DNA from: Fen-999 sp041480065
Lineage (GTDB): Bacteria > Pseudomonadota > Gammaproteobacteria > Burkholderiales > Rhodocyclaceae
Length of the DNA stretch: 64,000 nt
Direction: 5' to 3'
NCBI GenBank assembly: GCA_041480065.1
Contig: JBGOZF010000003.1
Span: 46,704-110,703, forward strand
Shown here: positions 1 through 7,137 of the stretch, one piece after another
How positions within the stretch are numbered: position 1 is the stretch's first letter
Layout of the letters: each line of letters begins with the position of its first letter
Position numbers and translations under genes: made by a program
Notes under the pieces: generated by a model
Told to the model about the DNA's origin: nothing
Seen by the model: only the letters and a program-made list of their open reading frames with translations
The model's database searches: none

Positions 1-195
1 GATTTCTTCTTCGCTGGCGCTGCGGTCGAAACCGCCGAACCGGCGTCCGGTGTCGTAGACCCATCCGGCGAGTACCAGCACCAGGGCCAGAATCGCGCCC
101 AACGCCATTGCCCGCCAATGCCAGGGGACGTGGGTCCGCACCGCCACCTGCTGCGCGGTAATGCCGAAACGGCTGCGCAGACGACGCAGCTTCAA
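1..195 (-). CDS. DUF6776-type membrane protein, N-terminal part (runs off the window)
   Basis: Only the first 65 codons are in the window; the gene continues beyond position 1. The start is a TTG at 195-193 that overlaps the TGA stop of argC in a TTGA arrangement, which indicates translational coupling. The visible part has a basic N-terminus (KLRRLRSRFG) followed by one strong membrane segment at about residues 29-47 (ALGAILALVLVLAGW). The rest would be periplasmic. A DUF6776-type single-pass protein of unknown function commonly follows argC in betaproteobacteria, ahead of bactofilin and erpA. The family call rests on context and topology, not on a domain that can be seen in full. Confidence 0.6.
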   Translation of the reverse strand, partial: MKLRRLRSRFGITAQQVAVRTHVPWHWRAMALGAILALVLVLAGWVYDTGRRFGGFDRSASEEEI

Positions 196-1220
196 GGCAA
201 GACCGGAAGCTGCGAAAGGGCCAGACATTCGTCGAAACCGAACATCAGGTTCATGTTCTGCACCGCCTGCCCGGCGGCGCCCTTGGTCAGGTTGTCGATC
301 ACCGACAGCACGACCAGCATGTCCGCATTCCTGGGCTGGTGTACCGCGATGCGGCAGATGTTCGATGCCCGCACCGAACGCGTGTCGGGATGCGACATTG
401 GGGGCAACACATCGACGAATGGCTCGTCGGCATAGCGCTTCTCGAACAGCGCCTGGAAGTCCTCCTGCCGGGTAACGCGCGCGTAGAGCGTGGCGTGGAT
501 GCCGCGGATCATCGGCGTCAGATGCGGCACGAAGGTTAGCCCGACTTCGCGCCCCGCCGCGCGCGCCAGGCCCTGCCTGATTTCGGGCAAATGCCGATGC
601 CCTTGCACGCCGTAGGCCTTGAAGCTGTCGGACACCTCGGCGAACAGGATATGGGTTTCCGCCTTGCGGCCGGCACCGGAGACGCCCGACTTGCAGTCGG
701 CAATCAAGTGGTCGAGTTCGACGCATCCCGCCTCGATCAGCGGCAGCAACCCGAGTTGCGCGGCCGTCGGATAGCAGCCCGGATTAGCAACCAGCCGGGC
801 CTTGCGGATTTGTTCGCGGTTGACTTCCGGCAGGCCGTAGACAGCCTCGGCAATGAGATCCGGCGCCGCGTGGCTCATGCCGTACCATTTCTCCCACTCG
901 GCGACGTCCTTGATGCGGAAGTCGGCGGCGAGATCGATCAGACGAACCCCGGCGTCGAGCAGTGCACGCGCCTGCTGCATGGCGATGCCATTGGGGGTGG
1001 CAAAGAAGACGAGATCGCAACGATCCAGCGCGGCATCCTTCGGATCGCTGAACTTGAGATCGATCCGGCCACGCAGGCTGGGAAAGTAATCGGCTACCGG
1101 CGTTCCTGCCTCACCGCGGGAGGTAATGGCAGTCAACTCGACTTCGGGATGCTGTGCCAGCAACCGCAACAACTCGACGCCGGTGTAGCCGGTACCGCCA
1201 ACTATGCCAACCTTGATCAT
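192..1220 (-). CDS. argC: N-acetyl-gamma-glutamyl-phosphate reductase
   Basis: ArgC reduces N-acetylglutamyl phosphate to the semialdehyde with NADPH, the third step of arginine synthesis, in the cytoplasm. The 342-residue length is typical. The N-terminus carries the nucleotide-binding GGTGYTG motif (residues 9-15). The catalytic cysteine lies in the NPGCYPT motif, and the SGVSGAGRK segment and HRHLPEI motif are also family hallmarks. It lies downstream of rplM-rpsI but is separated from them by an intrinsic terminator, so it probably has its own promoter or receives read-through. argB, the preceding pathway step, is in the same window at 19.5 kb but not in the same operon. Confidence 0.97.
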   Translation of the reverse strand: MIKVGIVGGTGYTGVELLRLLAQHPEVELTAITSRGEAGTPVADYFPSLRGRIDLKFSDPKDAALDRCDLVFFATPNGIAMQQARALLDAGVRLIDLAADFRIKDVAEWEKWYGMSHAAPDLIAEAVYGLPEVNREQIRKARLVANPGCYPTAAQLGLLPLIEAGCVELDHLIADCKSGVSGAGRKAETHILFAEVSDSFKAYGVQGHRHLPEIRQGLARAAGREVGLTFVPHLTPMIRGIHATLYARVTRQEDFQALFEKRYADEPFVDVLPPMSHPDTRSVRASNICRIAVHQPRNADMLVVLSVIDNLTKGAAGQAVQNMNLMFGFDECLALSQLPVLP

Positions 1221-1270
1221 CCTGCGCGCTCCAAAGCCGATCCTGATGCGGACACAAATTGAGCCTAAGA

Positions 1271-1304
1271 CAAAAAAGCCGCCCGAAGTTTCCTGCGGGC
1301 GGCT
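1271..1304 (-). terminator. Intrinsic terminator after rpsI
   Basis: A perfect 9-bp stem (AGCCGCCCG at 1277-1285 against CGGGCGGCT at 1296-1304) is followed on the minus strand by a run of six T (1277-1272). It lies 24 bases after the rpsI stop and before argC, so it ends the rplM-rpsI transcript. Confidence 0.9.
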
Positions 1305-1327
1305 CTCTGTGGGTTCTTCGAAGCGGA

Positions 1328-1720
1328 TTAGCGCTTCGAGAACTGCTTGCGCCGACGCGCCTTGTGGAAACCGACTTTCTTGCGTTCCACCTCGCGGGCA
1401 TCGCGGGTGACGAAACCGGCCTTCGACAGCACGGGCTTGAGTTCGCTATTGTATTCGATCAGCGCGCGAGTGATGCCATGGCGCACAGCGCCGGCCTGGC
1501 CGGACTCGCCACCGCCGGTGACGTTGACCATGATGTCGAAAGTGCCGGTGTGCTGAGTAAGTTCGAGCGGCTGGCGAACCACCATGCGGCCCGTCTCACG
1601 AGAAAAGAACTCATCGACCGGCTTGTCGTTGACGACGAACTTGCCGCTGCCGCTCTTCATGAACACCCGCGCCACCGCCGTCTTGCGGCGACCCGTGCCA
1701 TAGTAGTAGTTGGCTGCCAT
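1328..1720 (-). CDS. rpsI: 30S ribosomal protein S9
   Basis: This is the 130-residue small-subunit protein S9, whose extended C-terminal tail reaches the P-site tRNA. The sequence has the N-terminal YYYGTGRRKTAVARVF signature, the GGGESGQAGAVRHGI segment and the canonical C-terminus ending in RRRKQFSKR. The length matches the family. It is the second gene of the two-gene rplM-rpsI operon, 27 bases after rplM, and is followed by a clear intrinsic terminator. Confidence 0.99.
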   Translation of the reverse strand: MAANYYYGTGRRKTAVARVFMKSGSGKFVVNDKPVDEFFSRETGRMVVRQPLELTQHTGTFDIMVNVTGGGESGQAGAVRHGITRALIEYNSELKPVLSKAGFVTRDAREVERKKVGFHKARRRKQFSKR

Positions 1721-1747
1721 CTCTATTCCTGTCTGATTTACGTGGCC

Positions 1748-2176
1748 TTAGACTTCCAGGGCCTTGGGTTGCTGCGCGGCATGCGGATGGGCCGCGCCGG
1801 CGTAGCACTTCATCTTCTTCAGCATCGCGTAGCCGAGGGGGCCCTTGGGCAGCATGCCCTTGACGGCCTTTTCCAGGATGCGCCCGGGGAAACGCTGTTG
1901 CATCTTCTTGAAGTTGGTCTCGTAGATGCCGCCAGGATAACCGGAGTGGCGATAGTACTTCTTGTCCTCGGTCTTGCTGCCGGTCACGCGCAACTTCTCG
2001 ACGTTGACCACGACGATGAAGTCGCCGGTGTCCACGTGCGGCGTGTACTCCGTCTTATGCTTGCCGCGCAGACGGCGGGCAATCTCGGCAGCCATGCGGC
2101 CGAGCACTTTGTCTGTCGCATCGACGACGAACCAGTCGCGCTTGACTTCATGCGGCTTGGCAGAAAAGGTTTTCAT
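1748..2176 (-). CDS. rplM: 50S ribosomal protein L13
   Basis: L13 is an early-assembly protein of the large subunit. The 142-residue product starts MKTFSAKPHEVKRDW, the usual L13 N-terminus, and contains the HVDTGDFIVVVN and MLPKGPLGYAMLKKMK segments typical of the family. It is the first gene of the rplM-rpsI pair. In many bacteria L13 or a leader element controls this operon; no leader structure could be recognised here. The 450-base region upstream holds a separate small-RNA candidate on the same strand, with its own terminator, rather than a long leader. Confidence 0.99.
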   Translation of the reverse strand: MKTFSAKPHEVKRDWFVVDATDKVLGRMAAEIARRLRGKHKTEYTPHVDTGDFIVVVNVEKLRVTGSKTEDKKYYRHSGYPGGIYETNFKKMQQRFPGRILEKAVKGMLPKGPLGYAMLKKMKCYAGAAHPHAAQQPKALEV

Positions 2177-2286
2177 GACTGGGATTTCCTTGCTTCGTTG
2201 GCCGGCTGACGCGAGCCGGCAGCTCTACGGAAAAGCCGCGTATTCTATTGGACGCGTTGCCCGCTTGTCAAACCCGGATTACAGAC

Positions 2287-2407
2287 GAAAAAAAGCGCAA
2301 CCCCGCGAGGGGCTGCGCTTAATCCACACCAAAGGAGGAGGGTGGAGGAGACACCGGAGGAAACGCAATCGCTCAAAACCATTTCTTGTCAGCAACCGCG
2401 TTTCGTT
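2287..2407 (-). ncRNA. Candidate small RNA with three anti-Shine-Dalgarno motifs
   Basis: Between a well-spaced sigma-70-like promoter and a strong terminator lies a segment of about 120 bases with no convincing protein. Its minus strand carries three CCTCC motifs: at 2361-2356 (TCCTCC), 2349-2344 (TCCTCC) and 2342-2331 (a double CCTCCTCC followed by TTT). The last matches CCTCCTTT at the 3' end of 16S rRNA and sits in the loop of a small CACC/GGTG hairpin. Exposed CCUCC loops are known from proteobacterial small RNAs that pair with ribosome-binding sites. The family could not be named from sequence alone. An 80-codon open frame across the same strand looks fortuitous. Confidence 0.7.
2288..2320 (-). 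terminator. Intrinsic terminator of the small RNA
   Basis: On the minus strand, AAGCGCAGCCCC (2320-2309) pairs with GGGGTTGCGCTT (2304-2293) around a 4-base loop, with one mismatch, and a run of seven T follows (2294-2288). No protein gene ends just before it on this strand, so it supports a free-standing small transcript. Confidence 0.9.
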
Positions 2408-2413
2408 GAGAGA

Positions 2414-2442
2414 AGTATCCCAGAAACCGTTGTGCGATGCAA
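2414..2442 (-). promoter_or_regulatory. Sigma-70-type promoter of the small RNA
   Basis: Read on the minus strand, TTGCAT (2442-2437) and GATACT (2419-2414) are separated by exactly 17 bases. This places the start of transcription near 2407. The next downstream feature is a C-rich stretch ending in an intrinsic terminator, so this promoter most likely drives a short non-coding transcript. Confidence 0.65.
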
Positions 2443-2633
2443 GAAATTTTGCATGGCACCAACTAGAGATCCGATGAGCATCAGCCAATAAGATATTGTT
2501 GTTATTTACAATATTTGGCAATCGTATTTCGTACGGTTACGATCAAAAGTACTATTGTTGCCTTGCCGCAACAGTCGATTTCCGCGGAATCGGACGACGA
2601 TTAGAATGTCGATGATTAGAGAAGGAGCAATCG

Positions 2634-3050
2634 ATGGAGTGCACAGTACGCTGGCACGATGGCATGAGCTTCATCGCCGAAACCGGCAGCGGGCATCTTG
2701 TCGCGATGGATGGCGCCCCGGACGCCGGCGGTCGCAATCTGGCGCCACGGCCAATGGAGCTCATGCTGGCTGGTGCCGGCGGTTGCACCGCCTTCGATGT
2801 CGTCCTGATCCTCAAGCGTGGCCGCCAGGACGTATCCGGCTGCGAGCTGAGACTGACGGCCGAACGCGCCGAGTCCGACCCGAAGGTCTTCACCCGAATA
2901 CATTTCCACTTCACGGTGCGCGGTCACAGTCTCAAGCCCGATTCGGTCGAGCGGGCAATCAAGCTGTCCGCGGAGAAATACTGCTCGGCCTCCATCATGC
3001 TCGGCAAGACGGCCGAGATGAGCCACAGATGGGAGATTGTTGAGACTTAG
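2634..3050 (+). CDS. OsmC-family protein (YhfA-like)
   Basis: The 138-residue protein belongs to the OsmC/Ohr fold, whose members detoxify organic peroxides or have unknown thiol chemistry. The N-terminal MECTVRWHDGMSF strand, the RPMELMLAGAGGCTAFDV helix with the first cysteine, and the YCSASIMLGKTAEMSH segment with the second cysteine fit the YhfA branch rather than Ohr. An AAGGAG ribosome-binding site lies 6 bases before the ATG. It converges on coq7, overlapping that gene's 3' end by 4 bases. OsmC next to coq7 is a frequent betaproteobacterial arrangement. Confidence 0.9.
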   Translation: MECTVRWHDGMSFIAETGSGHLVAMDGAPDAGGRNLAPRPMELMLAGAGGCTAFDVVLILKRGRQDVSGCELRLTAERAESDPKVFTRIHFHFTVRGHSLKPDSVERAIKLSAEKYCSASIMLGKTAEMSHRWEIVET

Positions 3051-3667
3051 ATCCAGTACGCGGTCGAAGTCATGACCTTCGACATGATCGACATGGCCAG
3101 TTTCACCGGGCGCGGCAGTTCCCGCGCGCCAAGCTTGACGGCGGTCTCGGCGTGGCGGATTTCGTCGGATCGCATCTGGGTCAGGACCGCCTGAGAGCGC
3201 AGATCGGCCGCCGGCAAGCCAACCAGATGCCTGTCGAGATGTGCCTCGACCTGCCTTTCGGTTTCGGCAAGAAAACCCAGGCTCCACTCCTCGCCCAAGC
3301 CACCGGCTGCCACACCAATTGTCAGCGAACCCGCATACCAAAGCGGATTCAGGAAACTCTTGCGGCCGCCCAGTTCGGCGATCCGTCGTTCCGTCCAGTT
3401 GAGGTGCTCGGTTTCCTCGCTCGCCGCTTGCGCCAAAGCTTGCCGGACGGCCGGATTGCGGCTGCCGACGGCTTGCCCTTGATATAGCGCCTGGGCGCAA
3501 ACCTCGCCAACGTGATTGATCCGCATGAGCGCTGCCGAATGGCGACGCTCGGAATCATTGAGGACAGCGTCCGGCTGGTCATCGCCCGGCATCGGCCGGG
3601 TCGTTGGCGCGGGCGCAAACACGGTTCGCAAGGCCTTGTCGAACTCGACTATCAGTGCATCGACCAT
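3047..3667 (-). CDS. coq7: Demethoxyubiquinone monooxygenase (2-polyprenyl-3-methyl-6-methoxy-1,4-benzoquinone monooxygenase)
   Basis: Coq7 is a membrane-associated di-iron enzyme that performs the last ring hydroxylation of ubiquinone synthesis. The 206-residue protein has the ligands of the ferritin-like di-iron core in INHVGEVCAQALYQGQ, SEETEHLNW, ETERQVEAHLDRHL and SDEIRHAE. The chosen ATG at 3667 overlaps the stop of the upstream CNP1-like gene (TGATG); an upstream ATG at 3748 would add 27 residues with no family similarity. It is the last gene of an rppH-CNP1-coq7 run. Confidence 0.95.
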   Translation of the reverse strand: MVDALIVEFDKALRTVFAPAPTTRPMPGDDQPDAVLNDSERRHSAALMRINHVGEVCAQALYQGQAVGSRNPAVRQALAQAASEETEHLNWTERRIAELGGRKSFLNPLWYAGSLTIGVAAGGLGEEWSLGFLAETERQVEAHLDRHLVGLPAADLRSQAVLTQMRSDEIRHAETAVKLGARELPRPVKLAMSIMSKVMTSTAYWI

Positions 3668-4212
3668 CACGGCACCAGCGGATGCTTGCCGCGCCGCAAG
3701 GCATTGCGGCCTTCCTCGGCGGTGTTGATGGGTGTGCCGACAGGGCACAGGAAATCGCGGTTGAGGGCGGCATGGTGGCGGTTAACCGTCTTGTTCTCGA
3801 TAGGTCGCCAGTCGCTACGTTGAGCCTTGGCCCAGGTGCCATCTGCGCGTCCGGTCGCATAGAGCCTGTATTCGTTGGCTCCGCAGCGAATCCCCTCATA
3901 GCTGACGTTCGTCGCTCCGCCGGCAGTCTTCACCACCAACGTATAGCGTACGACGCCGTCCTTGCCCACCGAGAGCGAAGCCCCATCGACGAAGAAATGG
4001 TTGGTCGCGATCGGGCTGACGTAGAACTCGATCAAGTCGGCGTCCTTCGGGTACGCGGGCAGAGTCGCCGACTCCTCGACCTGCTCGGACTCGTTGTAGT
4101 CGCTGCCGGCGCGCTTATGAAAACCCACTGCCTCGCCGATCTCGGCGCACGCAAAGACGGGACATAGACACAGCAACCAAAGGCAGTAACGCACGCAGCT
4201 ATTCCTCGACAT
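3667..4212 (-). CDS. CNP1-like secreted protein
   Basis: The 181-residue product has a signal peptide (LWLLCLCPVFACAEI, cleavage near residue 23) and then a domain matching the CNP1-like family: ESATLPAYPKDADLIEF, VGKDGVVRYTLVVKTAGGA, NVSYEGIRC and the GTPINTAEEG tail. The family is found in betaproteobacteria next to rppH or proB and its function is unknown. It is likely periplasmic. The gene overlaps rppH by 14 bases upstream and coq7 by a TGATG downstream, so the three are translationally coupled. Confidence 0.85.
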   Translation of the reverse strand: MSRNSCVRYCLWLLCLCPVFACAEIGEAVGFHKRAGSDYNESEQVEESATLPAYPKDADLIEFYVSPIATNHFFVDGASLSVGKDGVVRYTLVVKTAGGATNVSYEGIRCGANEYRLYATGRADGTWAKAQRSDWRPIENKTVNRHHAALNRDFLCPVGTPINTAEEGRNALRRGKHPLVP

Positions 4213-4711
4213 GCTGACGCGATTTCTGCTCGCCCGGACGACTGACCAGGAAGCGCGAAAGCTCGTTCAGGGCCTGCTCGTACACGGTTCGCTTGAACTC
4301 GATGACCGACTCCAGCGGTACCCAGTAATCGCTCCAGCGCCAGGCGTCGAACTCGGGGTGTTCGGTCGCCCGCAGGCTGACATCCGAGTCACGACCGATC
4401 AATCGCAGCAGGAACCAGATCTGCTTCTGGCCCTTGTAGGTGCCGCGCCATTCGCGGCGGACCCATTGCTTGGGCACTTCGTAGCGCAGCCAGTCGCGCG
4501 TGCGGCCGAGGATACGGACATGTTCCGGCTGCAACCCGATCTCTTCCTGCAACTCGCGGAACATGGCCTGTTCGGGCGTTTCGCCCTTCTTGATGCCCCC
4601 TTGCGGGAACTGCCAGGAATGCTCGCGGATGCGCTTGCCCCAGAAGACTTCGTTGTGCTGATTGACCAGAACAATGCCGACGTTCGGGCGATAACCTTCC
4701 CGGTCGAGCAT
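4199..4711 (-). CDS. rppH: RNA pyrophosphohydrolase
   Basis: RppH removes pyrophosphate from the 5' end of transcripts and starts RNase E-dependent mRNA decay. The 170-residue Nudix protein begins MLDREGYRPNVGIVLVNQ, continues with the family signature FWGKRIREHSWQFPQGGI, and carries the Nudix box from GETPEQAMFREL to QEEIGL. The family residues WLRYEVPKQWVRREW follow. A long open frame extends 5' of this ATG across proS on the opposite strand; it is a shadow and the ATG at 4711 gives the usual length. It is divergent from proS. Confidence 0.96.
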   Translation of the reverse strand: MLDREGYRPNVGIVLVNQHNEVFWGKRIREHSWQFPQGGIKKGETPEQAMFRELQEEIGLQPEHVRILGRTRDWLRYEVPKQWVRREWRGTYKGQKQIWFLLRLIGRDSDVSLRATEHPEFDAWRWSDYWVPLESVIEFKRTVYEQALNELSRFLVSRPGEQKSRQHVEE

Positions 4712-4819
4712 GATGCAACCTTCAAATGTTTGACTAATTGCAATTCTTTCATAGATGGGACGGCATGGAAAGGACGCCGGCAACTGTAAAATGGGCGCTT
4801 TCCCCGCCCACACTAAACC

Positions 4820-6535
4820 ATGCGCGCCAGTCAATTTTTCATCGCCACGCTCAAGGAAGCTCCTGCCGACGCGGAGGTCGTCAGCCAGAAACTCATGCTG
4901 CGCGCCGGCATGATCAAGCGCCTCGCCGCCGGCATCTACACCTGGATGCCGATGGGTTTGCGGGTGGTACGAAAGGTGGAGCGTATCGTGCGCGAGGAAA
5001 TGGACCGCGCCGGTGCCGTCGAACTCTTCATGCCGGCCGTACAGCCCGCCGAGCTCTGGCAGGAATCGGGCCGCTGGGAGAAGTACGGCCCCGAACTGCT
5101 GCGCTTCAAGGATCGGCACAGCCGTGATTTCGTCATCGGCCCCACGCACGAGGAGGTCATCACCGACATCGTCCGGCGCGAGATCAGGAGCTACCGGCAG
5201 TTGCCGAAACACTTCTACCAGATCCAGACCAAGTTCCGCGACGAGATCCGGCCTCGCTTCGGCGTCATGCGCGGACGCGAGTTCACGATGAAGGACGGCT
5301 ATTCCTTCCACGCCGGCTTCGAGGACCTGGAGCGCGAATACGCCAACATGTACGCGACCTACACGCGCATCTTCAGCCGCCTGGGTCTCCAGTTCCGCGC
5401 CGTCGCCGCCGACACCGGCTCGATCGGCGGCACCGGCTCGCATGAGTTCCACGTGCTCGCCGAGTCGGGCGAGGACGCGATCGCCTTCTGCCCGGATTCC
5501 GACTACGCCGCCAACGTCGAGCTCGCCGAGGCGCTCGCACCCACGGCCGCGCGCGGTGCGACCATCGAGGCGCTGGAGAAGAAGGCCACGCCGGGCAAGA
5601 TCCGCTGCGAGGATGTCGCCGACTACCTCGGCACCGCCCTGACGCGCACCGTCAAGGCCATCGCGGTGATGCACGACGATGAATTCACGCTGCTGCTGAT
5701 TCGCGGCGACCACAACCTGAACGAAGTGAAAGTGAGCAAGCTGCCCGGCATGGATCCCTTCCGCTTCGCCACCGACGAGGAAGTGGAGCGCCATCTCGGC
5801 TGCCGGCCCGGCTACATCGGCCCGATGGGCGTCGATCGTGCCAAGGTGCGCATCATCGCCGACCGTACCGTGGCCGCCATGGACAACTTCGTCTGCGGCG
5901 CCAACGAGGCCGGCTACCATCTGACCGGCGCCAACTGGGGCCGCGATTTGCCCGAGCCGGATGCCATCGCCGATATCCGCAATGTCGTCGCCGGCGACGC
6001 CTCGCCCGACGGTAAGGGCAGCCTCGAACTCTGCCGCGGCATCGAAGTCGGCCATATCTTCCAGTTGCGCACCACGTATGCGGAGGCGCTCCAGTGCAAG
6101 TTCCTCGACGAGCAGGGCAAGGAACGCATCATGGAAATGGGCTGCTACGGCATCGGTGTCACCCGCATCGTCGGCGCCGCCATCGAGCAGGGCAATGACG
6201 AACGCGGTATCGTCTTCCCGGCGGGCATTGCACCCTTCGAATTGGTCATCGTGCCCATGGGCGCCGCCAAATCGCAGGCGGTGCGCGACGCGGCGGAAAA
6301 GGTCTACCGCGAACTGCGCGTAGCGGGGGTGGATGTAATCCTCGACGACCGCGACGAACGGCCGGGCTCGATGCTTGCCGACTGGGAGCTGATCGGGATA
6401 CCCCACCGCATCGTCATCGGCGAGCGCGGCCTCAAGGAAGGCGTCGCGGAATTCCAGAGCCGCCGCGATGCGCAGGCAACCAAGGTACCGCTGGCGGAGA
6501 TAGCGGCGCTGGCTCGCAGCAGGATATGCGACTAG
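4820..6535 (+). CDS. proS: Prolyl-tRNA synthetase
   Basis: ProRS charges tRNA-Pro. The 571-residue length and the sequence (MRASQFFIATLKEAPADAEV) are those of the bacterial-type enzyme with an editing insertion between class II motifs 2 and 3. Motif 2 appears around FRDEIRPRFGVMRGREFTMKD, the YbaK-like insertion at about residues 230-390, and motif 3 near CYGIGVTRIVGAAIEQ. The C-terminal anticodon-binding domain contains DDRDERPGSMLADWELIG. The next gene, a lytic transglycosylase, overlaps its last 10 bases. Confidence 0.98.
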   Translation: MRASQFFIATLKEAPADAEVVSQKLMLRAGMIKRLAAGIYTWMPMGLRVVRKVERIVREEMDRAGAVELFMPAVQPAELWQESGRWEKYGPELLRFKDRHSRDFVIGPTHEEVITDIVRREIRSYRQLPKHFYQIQTKFRDEIRPRFGVMRGREFTMKDGYSFHAGFEDLEREYANMYATYTRIFSRLGLQFRAVAADTGSIGGTGSHEFHVLAESGEDAIAFCPDSDYAANVELAEALAPTAARGATIEALEKKATPGKIRCEDVADYLGTALTRTVKAIAVMHDDEFTLLLIRGDHNLNEVKVSKLPGMDPFRFATDEEVERHLGCRPGYIGPMGVDRAKVRIIADRTVAAMDNFVCGANEAGYHLTGANWGRDLPEPDAIADIRNVVAGDASPDGKGSLELCRGIEVGHIFQLRTTYAEALQCKFLDEQGKERIMEMGCYGIGVTRIVGAAIEQGNDERGIVFPAGIAPFELVIVPMGAAKSQAVRDAAEKVYRELRVAGVDVILDDRDERPGSMLADWELIGIPHRIVIGERGLKEGVAEFQSRRDAQATKVPLAEIAALARSRICD

Positions 6536-7131
6536 GCCTTCTGCTGGCCGTGCTGCTCGCAGCCGGCCAGGCTTGGGCAGGCGCGCAACAATACGAACCC
6601 TTGGCCGCCAGCGTGCAGGCCGCCCTGCACGCTGCCATCGCCGACCGGGCCGCTCCGGAACCGAAGTTCCCCAGCATGCGTGAGAAGATCGATTGGCTGA
6701 CCGAAATGTCGCGGCGCATGGAGAAGCGCATTCCGGACCGCAAGGCCCGGCTCGAATTCCTGAAGACCGTGTATTACGAGGCCCAGCGCTCCGGACTCGA
6801 TCCCCAACTTGTCCTCGGGCTGATCCAGGTCGAAAGCGCATTTCGCAAGTACGCGGTGTCTTCGGCCGGCGCCCGCGGCTACATGCAGGTGATGCCCTTC
6901 TGGATCAAGCTGATCGGCAACGGCGATCAAAACCTGTTTCATCTGCGCACCAACCTTCGTTACGGCTGCACGATCCTGCGCCACTATCTCGACATCGAGA
7001 AGGGCGACCTCTACCGGGCGCTTGGCCGCTACAACGGCAGCCTCGGTGCTCAGGAATATCCGAACATGGTGCGCGCCGCGTGGCAGAAGCAGTGGGGCTG
7101 GGTGCCGCGGGACGTCCAGGCCGCCCGCTGA
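6526..7131 (+). CDS. Secreted lytic murein transglycosylase, SLT domain
   Basis: The 201-residue protein has a signal peptide (LGLLLAVLLAAGQAWAGA) and a C-terminal SLT domain, which cleaves peptidoglycan glycan strands non-hydrolytically. The catalytic glutamate is in LVLGLIQVESAFRKYAVS; the SSAGARGYMQVMPFW and ALGRYNGSLG motifs follow. The short length suggests a minimal soluble enzyme of the MltC/Slt catalytic type. The start overlaps the end of proS by 10 bases, a common pairing in betaproteobacteria. The gene converges on ffh with a 6-base gap. Confidence 0.92.
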   Translation: MRLGLLLAVLLAAGQAWAGAQQYEPLAASVQAALHAAIADRAAPEPKFPSMREKIDWLTEMSRRMEKRIPDRKARLEFLKTVYYEAQRSGLDPQLVLGLIQVESAFRKYAVSSAGARGYMQVMPFWIKLIGNGDQNLFHLRTNLRYGCTILRHYLDIEKGDLYRALGRYNGSLGAQEYPNMVRAAWQKQWGWVPRDVQAAR

Positions 7132-7137
7132 CCGCGT

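Noticed and set aside
2279..2521. 80-codon minus-strand frame over the small-RNA region
   Set aside because: No family similarity; the frame runs through the promoter, the anti-Shine-Dalgarno motifs and the terminator hairpin, which explain the region better.
4712..6841. Long minus-strand open frame (joined in frame to rppH) opposite proS
   Set aside because: It is the antisense shadow of proS in GC-rich DNA; only the part from 4711 downwards (rppH) shows protein similarity.
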